A DNA stretch of 64,000 nt from Babylonia areolata (Eukaryota; Mollusca; Gastropoda; Neogastropoda; Buccinidae), in NCBI RefSeq assembly GCF_041734735.1, contig NC_134891.1:15406244-15470243 (forward strand), in the 5' to 3' direction. The notes beneath the pieces are model-generated. The model worked only from the letters and a program-made list of their open reading frames with translations. It searched no databases and was not told the origin of the DNA. The position numbers were made by a program, and so were the translations under genes. Below are positions 22,105-33,435 of the stretch, in pieces (position 1 is the first letter of the stretch; every line of letters starts with the position of its first letter).

Positions 22105-23401
22105 CTAATCCATCGCTACCCCCTGCTCCTCTGCTTGCAGTGGCTCAAGGTCGGCTGAGATAGCGTATCTATTTTTTTAACTGAATTTCTCCGATTCCGA
22201 CCAAGCCGGAATATCTACCACCTCGGGTCTTCCCGATCCCGCCAAGGCCACAACCCTCCCATCCTTGAGTTTTGGAGGTACGGGGGGTTTCTGGCCACTC
22301 TCGCCAGCCTGAGGGCCAGGCAGACGAGAGGCAGGGTGAGGGGCGCCGGGGGGGGACGGGAGGCGGACAATGTGCCTCCGCCCGAGGCTTTCCGCTCCCG
22401 CCCAGCAGCCCCTGAGGACCGCCGTACAGGATGGGAAGGGGTGGACACGGCGCCTCCACCCAAGGCCAACGGTTCTATTAAGGTAGTTACGTCGTCCGTC
22501 TGCGTCCCTTGTGGACGTCGTCTGGACCGCGACGTCCACCATCCTGCGTCTGACGACAGAGGCGTAAGACGCCTTAGGCAACGCGGCCTCCACTTGTTTT
22601 CTTGCCTCAAAGAATATTTTCTTCTCCGTCTTCACCTTCTGGATTTCCTTTTCTTTTCTCCAGGCGGGGCAGTCTTTTGATGACGGGTGGCCGCCTCCGC
22701 AGTTCGCACAACGGGCTGGACTGACGCATTCACCCTGGTGCGCCGCCTTTGAACAGGTGCCACACGCCTCTTCCTCCTTGCATCGGTCCCGCACTTGTCC
22801 AAATTTCTGGCATTTGAAACATCTTAGAGGGGACGGCACGTACAGGCTTACATTCACCATCAGGTATCTGACTCGAATGTCCTTGGGGACATTCGGGCAG
22901 CAGAAGGTGAGGAAAATTGTGTTGGTCGGGACTCTGTCCGACCCCTTCTTTACTGTCACCCTATAAACGTCGGTCACTCCCTGAGAGGACAGCTCGCTCT
23001 TGATCTCTGCTTCAGACACTCCTCTCAATTCCGGGCATCTGATGACCCCCTTTGAACAGTTCAGACCTTTGTGAGGGGAAACCCTCACCGCCCTATCCAC
23101 AAAAGTGGTTGCCTTGAGCAGAAGCTGTGTCTGCCTTTTAGACCAAAAACGCTCCGCTCCTCAGCCTCTTGATAGATTTCAGTGATCCTGCCAGACACTG
23201 GAAGCCCTTCTGAATAGCGAAGGGGCTGAGAGCAGACAAGGGCTTGTCATCATCAGCGCCCTCCACCACAAGCCACGACGGCCAAAATCCAGAGGTCTCA
23301 CCGACCTTCGAATCCGAGTCCAAGTCGTCTGTTCCTGGTCTTCTTCTTTTGCCAAGTTTAGGGGGGGGGGCGGGGGGGGGGGGTGTTTGTTTGGATTTCA
23401 T
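22105..23401 (-). pseudogene. LINE ORF1: zinc-knuckle protein, decayed
   Basis: Starts at the ATG at 23,401 (MKSKQTPPPPAPPPKLGKRR). The G-run length differs by one from the 1-8,176 copy, so the N-terminal frame differs between the two. It carries the region DRAVRVSPHKGLNCSKGVI and three knuckles ending at CANCGGGHPSSKDC. The frame shifts after QTTST and the tail reads PPVPPKLKDGRVVALAGSG. Breaks are present near the N-terminus and mid-protein. Confidence 0.88.
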
Positions 23402-24724
23402 GGTTTATAAATTGTATATTCATCCCTCCCTTACCCACCCACCATGGGGTCCAACTTAGGGGCCAGGGTCAAGGGAACACCAGCTTGACCCCTTCCAGGT
23501 TTCGGGAGGGATATACGACTAACAGCCTAGCTCCAACGTGTTCCCCCCCAATCATGCCCAGCTCCCGGGGACAGAGAACCGAGCACTACGGGGGTTATCC
23601 TCACTTGCCTTCAAACTGCCAGTCTTGACCCAGCCCCACGAAGGGGTAGCCGATTGACATACACAGGCCAATGTGTGCCGCCTGTCTTAGGAGAGGTCCG
23701 AGCCAAAGGGATGTGTTGAGAGCAGCGTGCTCTCTCAATCCCCAGGATCTCATTCCCCTCCATCACAGGTCGCGCCGCACGGCAAACACGGCGGGCCTAA
23801 AGAAGGCCGCAGAGAAAAAAGAATGTGGAAAAGAAGGCTTGATGGGGAGCTGAGGACAGAAAAGAGGTGGTAAAAAGAAGAATAGAGAATAGCGAAAGGG
23901 ACAGTGGGTCACTTTTAGTTTGGGCCTCACTCACGACCTGTTCGGCATGGGAAGCCCTATCAGGGGCATCAGTACAAAAACAACCACTTATTCAACCCGA
24001 ACAGCTACGATGGCTATGTAGGCTGTCAATTAAGACCTGGGACCAGAGCAGGAAACCCCAAGAAGCACTGATGCCCCTGCCGACATAGCTTGCTCGATCA
24101 CTGGCCACTAAACCTCCCGACCACGACAAGGTAGTGACCCCCCCGGGAGGGGGTCAAGAGAACACCAGCTTGACCCCCTCCAGGTTTCGGGAGGCCTCAA
24201 TGAACAGACCACAGCCACAAACAACTTGACCTCAAAGGCGAAATGCCAACACGTTGTTTAAGTCACCCTACGAGATAACATAAAGAAATAGCCAGACATA
24301 AAATGAGCGATAGAACACAAGAAACCTCAAGCAAAAATGATCCAGAAGGCGGTGATACTAATCCTGATGACAACTGTTATGCTGAGTTTCTTTTCTGTTT
24401 TTTTTTCTTGCTATTGTTATTGTAATGCTGAGAAGCGCAGTTCCATTCAGAACAGAAGATCAGTTGAGTAGATGCATTTTACTGGAGGTCTGTTTTATCA
24501 ATTACCAACAACTCACCACCCATTCTCTTAACACGCTGTTTCTGGAAGTCCATAAAATCATAAATAACAAAAACATAACATAAGACAGGTGTATATTTTG
24601 TCTGTGCGCATATGTGTGCTGGTATGTGTGTTTGTGTCGGCCCTTTAATGCATGCACTACTGAATCCAGAGTGACGACAAGACATACACAGGAAAACAAC
24701 AGAGAGGGGAGATAAAGCTCTCAC

Positions 24725-24820
24725 CTGAAATTGGCTCCAGCCTTGGAGAATTTTTTCACAATCTTCATGGCTGTTTTGAAACCCCCGAGCGTTGCCAGGA
24801 AATCTTCAATCTTTCGCTTG
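24725..24820 (-). CDS. MSH6: MSH6 exon (KRKIEDFL segment)
   Basis: 96-bp exon with acceptor CTTGTGCAG and donor GTGAGAG. It completes a Ser codon begun as AG in the exon at 31,132-31,212, encodes KRKIEDFLATLGGFKTAMKI and then VKKFSKAGANF, and leaves AG for the next exon (phase 2). Vertebrate MSH6 has the equivalent KKKIIDFLSALEGFK stretch in its lever/connector region. The frame is intact. The intron that follows, to 10,908, is 13.8 kb, mostly transposons. Confidence 0.93.
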
Positions 24821-26396
24821 CTGCACAAGAAACACAAAATATAGGATAAGTGGTCAAACCACAGTTCTTTTTTAAGACTGATCAGCAGTACATGGCTTAA
24901 AAACTAAAAAAACACATAACAAATAAAAAAAATGCTCAACTTTATAAAGCAAGATTGCTTTACTGTCTGCAGATCAAGTATACACAAACATGCATGCTTG
25001 ATATAGGTAGCGGCAGCCCCCATGGCCGATGCCAGGAAACCTATGAACACCTAAAAAATTGACTAATTTTGAAGTGCATTTTCTCAAATTTGATTTCATT
25101 TTGTGAAAAACTATCCGACTGAAATAATTATTTATTTAAATTTTTACTGTGTTTGCTTTATGCAATGCGTGAATGAGTTCGCAGATAGAAGAAAAAGAAG
25201 TGTACTGTAACGCAAAACAGCGATCCTTGTTCAATGGCGGAGAACTTCCGTGTGTTTTTTTTCCAAGCCTTGGGTGAAGTTGGGTAGTTAGATCTGAGCG
25301 CAAAGTCAGGGGAAATTTTCGGCTATCTTTCAACGCCTCGCGCAGTTCGAAAATGAAATCTGACCCTATGTGATACTGTATGAGCGGTAAAGAGCATTTT
25401 CTGCTGATTTCAATGGTATCCGAAACTATGATTTTTGATCCATGAGCAATTTGCTCAAACGATTCAAAAGCAGGTACCCGTCTTCGTCAGTTGCGTCGGC
25501 CCAATCAACATTTGACACTGGAGAGCGGGACTTCATCAAACACAAAAATAGCATTGTTTCTCCAGAAAATCTTGAATTTCATCGGTAAGTTTTATATTAT
25601 TTTTTAAAACGAATGTCTTTAGCACTTTCATGCACAATATTGATCTGAAATTCTTTGAATCGGGATTTTTATCGATGTCAGTAACTGAGCAGCTTGGATC
25701 TATTTCATGTGTTTTCGTAGCGTGACACTTTGTTTCAATCAGAATACGATTTATTTTTTTCTGAGTAAAACACACAAAAACTATTGATACAGAATGAAAA
25801 ATGGACATGTTAAAACAGAGACCATGAATTCCCATTACGAATATTTGATTGATTTTTGCTTTAGTAAGCAAAATATTACCCGGGTCTAAAACCGGAAGTG
25901 CTCTGAACAGCATTAGCGTCGTCTGCTACAAATTCGGTGAGTGTTAAATAAGTGAGTAAAAAATTGTAATGTGGTTTCTTTTTCATTCAACATCACACAA
26001 AAATCTGATATTCTAGTTGCATTTTGCTTCTATAGCTGTGAAACTTTATATTAATATATACAGACAGATAGATACTATGCTCTCACATTCCAGAAAGAAC
26101 AAGAACACCAATTCATGCTACCCCCCCCCCCCCTGCAAACTTCACTTTCATAATTAGCTGAGAGTTGTATAGCCATTCCCCTCCCTTGTCTCTGAGAATT
26201 TCCCACCAATGGTAAGGAGAAGGGAAGGGGTTGTCAATGGTTATGGCAAACTTGGCACTGAGCCAAATCACTGACCACTTGCTCTGGCTGAGAATCCCTG
26301 ACTGCTGACAGTGATATAACCCACCACCTCCTCCCTCCAGTCATCCCCCCTTCCCCATTTCTTTCCTGTCAGTGGAGTAGGTGTGTGTGTGTGTGC

Positions 26397-26431
<35 letters not shown>

Positions 26432-28619
26432 AGAGCAAGTTTGCATTTGCACATGTATGCTTGTGAGTATGTGTATGTCTGAGTATGAAAAAAGTGTAAT
26501 GTGAAGAGATATATGATTAATTTGAACAGTGCAGTCAACATCCTGTTTCTTCAAAAATTTAACACCAATTTTTAACAAACTAAAATTAGTATTAAAAAAA
26601 TCAGTACAATAACACCCATAGCCTAAGTTATACATCAGGTTCAGTCAAGTCAAACTATATAACACTATCAGGAATCCAGCCATTAAGAGAGTATAATTGT
26701 GTGTGTGTGTGTGTGGGGGGGGGAGTGTGGGGAGGGGGGGGGTTTGGGGGGGAGGTGTTCATGTAACCCATGATATGCTGTGCATCTAGACTGCATGAAA
26801 CAGAAAACAAATGGAAGTAAACACATATTTCATGAAATGATAAAATGCAAAATACCATGCACATATTGTGAATGAAATATTCAGTTTGATATATATCTAA
26901 GACATGCATTCTCACATACTCACACAAATAAAGGTGAGTACACAAATTATATATCAAAGAATAAGATACTAAGTATGATGTGCATATTAACAATAAAATA
27001 TTCAATATTAAGTAATCATATGTACATAAGACATTTAGTAATACTTTCATCTCAGTCAAGAAATGTAGCACCCTGAAGTGGAATATCTGAGTAAATAATC
27101 GCATGCAACAAAGACATCCATAAGATGAACAGTACATGTAGATGGCAAAGTTCTTGTCAGCAGCTGGAAAGGACAGACCCCCAAAAATTCAGCCTCAGTT
27201 GTCAAAGCACAAGTTGTTGCTGCAATTTGAGTTATTGTGTGAAAGGTAAATGCGGCCATATAGTTCAGTGCAGTGAATTTTGTGTTGCTGTTGAATGAAT
27301 ACTTACCTGTTAGTATGCCATTTTATAATTCTGTTATCACAGTGTTTTCCTCCCACTCAAAACACTCAGAAATTGACAAAAGCCTAAACATATATTAAAC
27401 TGAGAGCTCTGGTTTTGGTTTTAAGTTTTAAATTGAACATAACATTTGTTCTTTCTTATGAGCTGATCTGTGTATCTAACATGTTGCAGAAACAGCTGCT
27501 CATGGCAGGGTTTGCAAGACCTATTCCATGATCCAAAAAGGCCAGTATGAACATCTCAGGTAGCGAGCAGCATGTTATTGCTGATGCCAGGAAACCTGTG
27601 AGTGCCAAAAAATGAGAGATTTTTTGGTGTGCATTTTCTCTTGTGAATGCCATTTTGTGAAGAAATAAAGATGCATCATCCACCTTTTATTTCTTATTTA
27701 TTGTGTTTCTTCTACAATGAAATGCATGACTGGGTTCATGGATGGAAGAAAAAACTAGAGAGCTGAAAGAAAATAGATTCATATATCTGTCATTTTTGCT
27801 AGCAACTTAAGTAATATTTGCTCCCTCTTGGGAACCTTTGTCGTGGAATGCCCCATCAACCTACCCATTCTGTATAATGCTCTCAAGTTGCATTCGTTTA
27901 AAAATTTGTAGTAATTTTGCAGAAGATGATCAGCTTAGACCACTGGTAACTTATTGTGGCTGCAACTTCAATATTTTTTTCAAAAACAAAAATTTTTAAG
28001 AAGTCTAATCTGCAGCATGCACCCTTTTTTAATGAGAAAATCAGGTATCATTCCTTTTCTGCCAACTTTAGAGGGAAGTTTTAAGGTTGATTTTAATTTA
28101 TTTTGAAAGCTGACATTTCACTTAATACACACACAAAATTTCACGGTCCTACTTGTGACAGTTACTGAAATATTCATCTTTGCAGCATGCTACCCCAATA
28201 AACAGTCTTTTTTCCGCTGGTCAAATTGAAGATTTTTCAAAGTTTGAGACTCTGATACTTAAAATTCAGTCAACTGTCCTGCCTGAAAAAAATTCAGTGC
28301 ACTTCCTGTGATGTATTCTGCAAGATATTTTATTATGAAATGCAACTGTCTATTCGTTTCAGTGCTGTAGACCTTCAAAGTTGCTATTCTGTGCAGATTG
28401 ACACATCTTGATTTTCTATTTCCTCCTACTTTGACAGACATATTTTCCAGTTTCTTTGCTGCTGAAGTGTTAGTGTTTTCTTGTGCAATATGCCATTATC
28501 ATATGGTTTTTAAAAGTATATGAGTTTTCATTACAGTACCCTCATGGACAGTATAATATAACTGTGAAAATGTGAAAATATTAAGTACTAACAGCATGTA
28601 CGCATCGTCACATCTTTAA
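24821..28619. other. MSH6 intron, unduplicated-locus copy; no gene seen
   Basis: Same content as 4,294-8,092: AT-rich sequence, TG/GA microsatellite near 26,384-26,429, TG plus G run near 26,698-26,759, and the diverged repeat pair (25,007-25,227; 27,547-27,757). No coding signal beyond simple-sequence open frames. Confidence 0.6.
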
Positions 28620-29798
28620 CTCTTTCGTTCCTATTTTTCTATGAACCATTACTCCCCCTTGTTCTGAGATCCCTACCATTCGCATATTCCCTTCATTCCT
28701 GGATTTAGAGAAGAGAAAGAAAGTATGAAGCAGGGTACTTATTTTGGAGGCTTACGGTAACGCGGCTCATTACAGTACACTAAGATTGTCATATACTGTT
28801 GTGTTCAGAATTGATGTGAGAAGTTGTCTGAGACCCTGTTGACACTATAGGGTGACATCTCTGGTGACACTCAGGTGTAAAACAGGTGACTTTGGGGTCA
28901 AACATAATGCATACAACTACGTACTACATGCAGGACAGTGTTTTGCTTGCAGAGTATGCACATCATGCAGGTACTCACCGAGTAGTGCCTCGCATGTATC
29001 TCAGTGCCACACTGCTAGTCATATCCACGAAAAACTGTCACAATTGTCACTACTATTGTCCTTATCACATGAATGATTTGAACTTTGTCTCAAAGAGAAT
29101 ATATGCCTTTCACTACACTAGCAGTCACTGAGCCAGAATCAGATCATTATCTACATAATTCTTGAACAAAAACTATTCAGAAACGATACTGTCTCTAAAT
29201 ATGCATGTCCATGTCACAATCATCACGTAATGTGCCACACAAAGGTGACACGTGTGTGATATACCTTGAAGCAGTCATGCCAGTTACTGCACAAGTATAC
29301 ACAACAATTTTAACACTTCTTACTTTTTTAACTTTTCATCACCCACTATCTGTGCTTCTGTAGCAACAGCTAATTGCACTCTCTCCTTGTCATTCGTTTG
29401 AAACAGATTGAAATCATTATCTGTTAGAGCGTTGTGAAACTCATCATCAGAAAACTGGTCACAATCCGAACTTTCTACACATTCCGTTTTTCTGTGTCCG
29501 TGTGTCTAAACAGCACATCAGCAAGAATGTAGCGGCGCCCACTTTCCCACAGCCTAGGGAGGGGGAAGGGGGTGTCTGGCATCCATTCCACTCATAAACA
29601 CTCCCCGCTAGTGACCCGGTCAAGGATAGATGACGCGCACTGATGACGCGACTCGCGGGAAGTTCAAAGCGCTTACCGCGAGAACCGATTTTCTGGGCTG
29701 CAGGAAGGGGGAATTCTCTGCTGCACGGTTTTCCGGCCTCCAGGAATGAAGGGTAAAAATCCTGTAAACCGGAAAACCGTGCTGCAGGGATGAAAGAG
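28620..29798 (-). mobile_element. Non-autonomous piggyBac-type element with residual N-terminal exon
   Basis: 1,179 bp between TTAA at 28,616-28,619 and TTAA at 29,799-29,802. Ends: CTCTTTCGTTCC on the left and CTCTTTCATCCC read inward from the right. On the minus strand around 29,325-29,465 lies an acidic coding-like stretch, ESSDCDQFSDDEFHNALTDN then DFNLFQTNDKERVQLAV, ending at a GTAAG donor-like site. It resembles a piggyBac transposase N-terminus. No catalytic domain. Its left 84 bp reappear at 8,093-8,176. Confidence 0.75.
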
Positions 29799-29991
29799 TT
29801 AAAATGGAATATCTTCAGAACCAATCAAGATATTCACTTTCTTTTTTTTTCTTTTTTTCTTATATTGTCATGTTCTTTGCCAAAAATCACATTTCAGTCA
29901 TTGTAATGAATATTCAAATTTTCACTGCCGCCGCCTACTTGATAGCTTGAAATAAAGAAATAGTTGTTGTTTATTCACTGTACCATAGAAG

Positions 29992-30385
29992 GAAAGTGGC
30001 ATAATGGTTAAGACGTTATCTGCCTACTCAGAATCCATGAGGATCTGGTTCAATTCCCACTCCCTCAATTCCCTTTCTCCCATGTTAGACTGGAAAATCA
30101 AACTGAGCATCTAGTCATTTGGACCAGACGAAAATGCAAAGTCCCAAGTGCAGCACCCACTTTGCCCACTGAAAAAGAAGCCATGACATGAAGTGTTGTC
30201 TTCTGTAAAAACCTGTGGAAGAAATCCACTCTGATATAAAGACAAACATACACGCATGCACTCAAGGCCTGAACAGTTGGGTTATGCTGCTGGTCAGGAA
30301 TCTACCAAGCAGTTGTGGTGTAGCGAATATGGCTTTGTCCAAATGCAGTGACGCTCCTTGAGAAACAAACTGAAACTCAACGTAT
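29992..30385 (+). mobile_element. SINE family B, tRNA-derived, near full length
   Basis: Head with A-box-like TGGCATAATGGTTAAGACG (29,997-30,015) and B-box-like GGTTCAATTCC (30,047-30,057). The body has GACCAGACGAAAATGCAAAG and CATGCACTCAAGGCCTGA, and the 3' end is CAGTGACGCTCCTTGAGAAA with an AAACTG-type tail. Partial members lie at 31,885-32,005 (plus) and 32,938-33,075 (minus). It is a different lineage from SINE family A. Confidence 0.8.
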
Positions 30386-30557
30386 CATTTGAAATCACAT
30401 ACATACCCACACAAAATCATTGATACAGAAGACAGAAAACCTCAGACTGTAGACAACATTAACCCCCAGACTGCTGAAGCTTAATGAAATGAGATCAGTG
30501 TGTCACGAGTCTGAAGCACTGTTCCTGCTTTTTGTGTGCTCATCAATGGTGAGATTC

Positions 30558-30940
30558 TTCTTCATTCGTGGGCTGCAATTCCCACGTTCATTCATATGTA
30601 CACGAATGGGCTTTTATATGTATGATCCTTTTAAGCCCACCATTTAGGCAGCCATACTCCGTTTTCGGGGGGTGGGGGGGTGCATGCAAGGTATGTTCTT
30701 GTTTCCATAACCCACTGAATGCTGACATTGATTACAGGATCTTTCACATGCATATTTGATCTTCTGCTTGCGTATATACATGAAGGGGGGTTCTGGCACA
30801 AGCAGGTCTGCACATATGTTGACCTGGGAGATCAGAAAAATCTCCACCCTTTACACACCAGGCGTTGTTACTGAGATTCGAACCTGGGATCCTCAGACCA
30901 AAAGCCCAATGCTTTAACCACTCGGCGAATGCGCCCGTCA
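30558..30940 (-). mobile_element. SINE family A, copy 2, with target-site duplication
   Basis: Minus-strand copy flanked by the 9-bp direct repeat GTGAGATTC (30,549-30,557 and 30,941-30,949). The 5' tRNA-like head is at the right (GGGCGCATTCGCCGAGTGGT in element sense) and an AAG-type tail at the left. The duplication supports LINE-mediated retroposition. Confidence 0.9.
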
Positions 30941-31131
30941 GTGAGATTCAATTTTGCTGATAAAAAATACCAAAATCCACATGAGGCAGAAGTCCAAATC
31001 AAGAAAGATAAACTGACATCCTGACCCAAAAGCTCTGTCTCATCTCGCTGATGTGACAGCCCTTCAGTTACAAGCGTTAATTCGTCAGCAGCAGTCACAG
31101 GGTTAACAAACAGATCAAAATAACAGTTTAC

Positions 31132-31212
31132 CTGTAGGTCACCTCTTCGTACATGACTGCTCGGCCCTCTGGGTGGTTGGCCGATCGCTTGGCGGACCCC
31201 AGACTGTGGATT
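31132..31212 (-). CDS. MSH6: MSH6 exon (HNVGS-equivalent / YEEVTYS)
   Basis: 81-bp exon. The acceptor is GTGTGACAG and the donor GTAAAC. It completes Arg (AG then A), encodes IHSLGSAKRSANHPEGRAVM then YEEVTY, and ends with AG of a split Ser codon. It corresponds to the vertebrate MSH6 stretch [20 protein letters not shown] then MYEETTYS. Phase 2 at both borders. No damage. Confidence 0.94.
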
Positions 31213-31268
31213 CTGTCACACACACACACATATACACACACATGACTGTATCAATTCAGTTTCATTGA

Positions 31269-31863
31269 CTCATTTAGTACTGAGGGTTAGCTCCCCTGAC
31301 TTTCCCCACAGACGAACCATTTGTATGGGCAAGAAATAAAATTTTCAAAAAACAAATGTTAGAATTTGTGAACTGAAAACTTTAAAACTGATCAGTAAGG
31401 TTAGTTAGTTGGGGACAAAATATTTCTTCCCTCCTTATGCTATCATACAGTGAGATGATGAAAGTATCCATATTTTTTGTTTGAAATTTGCACAGTCCTG
31501 GAAAGCACAAAGAGTTCAAAACAGATTAAATTCAGAATTTTATATAGCCCTGATAGGGCCCCTTCATCTAATTCTGTTGTCTGCCTTGTAACTGAGACGA
31601 AATTCGGTCAGACACGCACTGTTCACATGAATCAGTCACGGCGAAAATAACTCTCCTGTTTGCAAGCACAGCAACACACACTGCACTGATTGGTCGCACC
31701 GGAGCCAGGAAAGGTCAGTTAAAATATCCTTAGCTCATAACATCATTATGAAAATAAGGTGACACTCCAAAAACTCAAAACTATCTAAGGTTATGATAGG
31801 ACCCTTCATCTGAAATGGTTATAAACAGTAGGGCCCTGATCGGGGTCTTTTGTCCGGAGTGAG
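31269..31863. mobile_element. Possible small TTAA-type element
   Basis: Left flank TTGA (31,265-31,268, a possible decayed TTAA) and right flank TTAA (31,864-31,867). Ends: CTCATTTAGTACTGAG and, inward from the right, CTCACTCCGGACAAAA, about 9 of 15 positions alike. No coding content. The right end resembles the one at 8,557. Tentative. Confidence 0.4.
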
Positions 31864-31884
31864 TTAATCCACTTGGAAGAAGAG

Positions 31885-32005
31885 GACACAATATATGCAT
31901 GCACTCAAGGCCTGACTACCAAGCTGTCAGGAATCTGTCTAGCAGATGTGGTGTAGCGTACATGGATTTGTCCGAACACAGTGACGCCTCCTTGAGAAAC
32001 TAAAA
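31885..32005 (+). mobile_element. SINE family B, 3' part
   Basis: Begins within the body (GCATGCACTCAAGGCCTGA) and ends CAGTGACGCCTCCTTGAGAA plus an AAACTAAAACTAAACC tail, matching the 3' third of 29,992-30,385. 5' truncated. Confidence 0.8.
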
Positions 32006-32199
32006 CTAAACCAAATGAAAACAATATCAATGTTCAAAGGTATTTAAATAAACAAAACAGTCATACATGTAAAATGTTGCATGTCCATGTGAGTGTGTGT
32101 ACATGATTGGAATTTGATTAAATGACACAGGAAACAAATGATAAGCAGCCGATAGCAGCTCTCAAGTCACTCTACCCAGGTAGGCAGCCTGTTATGCAA

Positions 32200-32402
32200 A
32201 TAACTCCGCATTTGTAAAGCGCTCACAGTTTGGGTCCCTGACCAAAGAGTGGCGCTATAAAAAATATCCGTATCATCATCATCATCATCATCATGTACTT
32301 GATTTGCAAATGACTCTCTTGTTTGTAAAGTGCTTTAGGGTTTTAGTCTCTGACAGAAGACTGGCGCTATACAAGTATCTGTACCATCATCATCATCATG
32401 TA
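32200..32402 (+). repeat. Two adjacent short repeats with ATC-repeat tails
   Basis: 32,210-32,295 and 32,315-32,402 share TTTGTAAAG-CGCT/TGCT, GTCTCTGAC or GTCCCTGAC, and TGGCGCTATA, and both end in a CATCATCATC tail. They look like consecutive SINE-type 3' modules of one family, inserted in the same orientation, with different microsatellite lengths. Confidence 0.7.
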
Positions 32403-32444
32403 CTTACTCATCAGCGGCAATGAAGGGGTATTATTCTTCTTCTT

Positions 32445-32724
32445 CTTTCATGGGTTGCAACTCCCACATTCACTCGTATGTAAACGAGTGAGCTTTTACA
32501 TATAAGACTGTTTTTACCCCGCCATGTAGGCAGCCATACTCCGTTTTTGGGGGTGTGCATGCTGGGTATGTTCTTGTTTCCATAACACACCGAAGGCAGA
32601 TTACAGGGCCTGGGAGATCAGAAAAATCTCCACCCTTTACCCACCAGGCACAGTTACCGAGATCGAACCTAGGACCTTCAGATTGAAAGTCCAACACTTA
32701 AACCACTCGGCTATTGCGCCCGCC
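32445..32724 (-). mobile_element. SINE family A, copy 3
   Basis: Minus-strand copy with the AAG-type tail at the left (CTTCTTCTTCTTTCATGG on the plus strand) and the tRNA-like head at the right (GGGCGCAATAGCCGAGTGGT in element sense). It is shortened internally compared with 30,558-30,940. No clear target duplication was recognised. It lies 28 bp from an MSH6 splice donor. Confidence 0.8.
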
Positions 32725-32752
32725 CAAACGGGTTAAACATGTCACGACTCAC

Positions 32753-32915
32753 CTGCTCAGCAGCCTCTCCAGGTCAGGCATTTTCTTCAGAGCGTCGCCA
32801 ACTTCAGTGGCGGCTTCCTGCATCTCCATCAAGGTCTCCACTGCGTCCAGTCGGTCCTCGATGGATGCCGGCTGACACAGCGGCGCGCACACCCATTGCT
32901 TCAGCAGTCGCTTAC
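32753..32915 (-). CDS. MSH6: MSH6 exon (GKRLLKQW segment)
   Basis: 163-bp exon, the most diagnostic one. The acceptor is CTCCATCCAG and the donor GTGAGTC. It completes Gly (G then GT), then encodes [40 protein letters not shown] and [13 protein letters not shown], ending in AG of a split Arg. Vertebrate MSH6 reads [14 protein letters not shown] ... INDRLDAIEDL ... LKKLPDLERLL at the same place, whereas MSH2 and MSH3 differ. The frame is intact; 53 whole codons plus two split ones. Confidence 0.96.
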
Positions 32916-32937
32916 CTGGATGGAGTCATATCATGAA

Positions 32938-33075
32938 GTTTCAGTTTCAGTTTCTCAAGGAGGCATTATTGTGTTCGGGCGAATCCATATATGGTGCACC
33001 ACATCTGCTGGGCAGATGCCTGACCAGCAGTGTAACCCACACTCTTAGTAAGGCTTTGAGTGCATGCATATGTAT
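32938..33075 (-). mobile_element. SINE family B, 3' part, inverted
   Basis: Starts with the reversed tail (TTTCAGTTTCAGTTTCTCAA) and runs through GGAGGCATTATTGTGTTCGG to TTTGAGTGCATGCATATG, the inverse of the family B 3' region. Close to the MSH6 exon acceptor at 32,916. Confidence 0.75.
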
Positions 33076-33435
33076 TTGTGTGTCTATCCGCGTGGATTTC
33101 TTCTGCAAAATTTTGCCAGAGAACAACACTTGTTGCCATGGGTTTTTTTTTTCAGAGTGGTAAGTGAGTGCTGCACACGGGACCTCGGTTTATTGTCTCA
33201 TCCAAACAACTGAACGCTCAGTTTGATCTTCCAGTCAAACTTGGGACAAAGGTTGAGAGCGGAAATGAAATGAAATTATGGTGCTTAGAGCCTCGCCGAC
33301 CACTAAGGCCATCTCAAGGCTATCGCCGCGTCAATAACTACTACAAGGATAAAAAAAACAACAACCAATTAAAACGAGTCACCACTTCAAACTTTCACTC
33401 CAAAGTTAAAAGAAAATTTCCACAGTTTAAAACCT

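Larger units (their letters stand above)
18207..24194 (-). mobile_element. LINE copy 2 (I/Jockey-type), full length, decayed
   Basis: About 5.99 kb, minus strand. The 3' tail region (GAAATGATATTATGAAATTA, a decayed TTTCA repeat in element sense) is near 18,207-18,230 and the 5' end is at the CCTCCCGAAACC motif at 24,194. Order in element sense: 5'UTR of about 790 bp, ORF1, ORF2, short 3'UTR. No clear target-site duplication could be recognised. The portion 20,529 onward is repeated at 1-3,667. Confidence 0.93.
20529..28703. repeat. Near-identical duplicate block, copy 2 (in place)
   Basis: Partner of 1-8,176. On both sides this copy continues smoothly: leftward into the rest of the LINE ORF2 and rightward through the remainder of a TTAA element. 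Its MSH6 exon is in the correct order, so this is taken as the genuine locus. Confidence 0.93.

Noticed and set aside
22336-22680. Plus-strand open frame of 114 codons (also 1,808-2,152)
   Set aside because: Antisense shadow of the LINE ORF1 in GC-rich sequence. The same applies to 37,309-37,860, 52,092-52,697 and 61,725-62,303.
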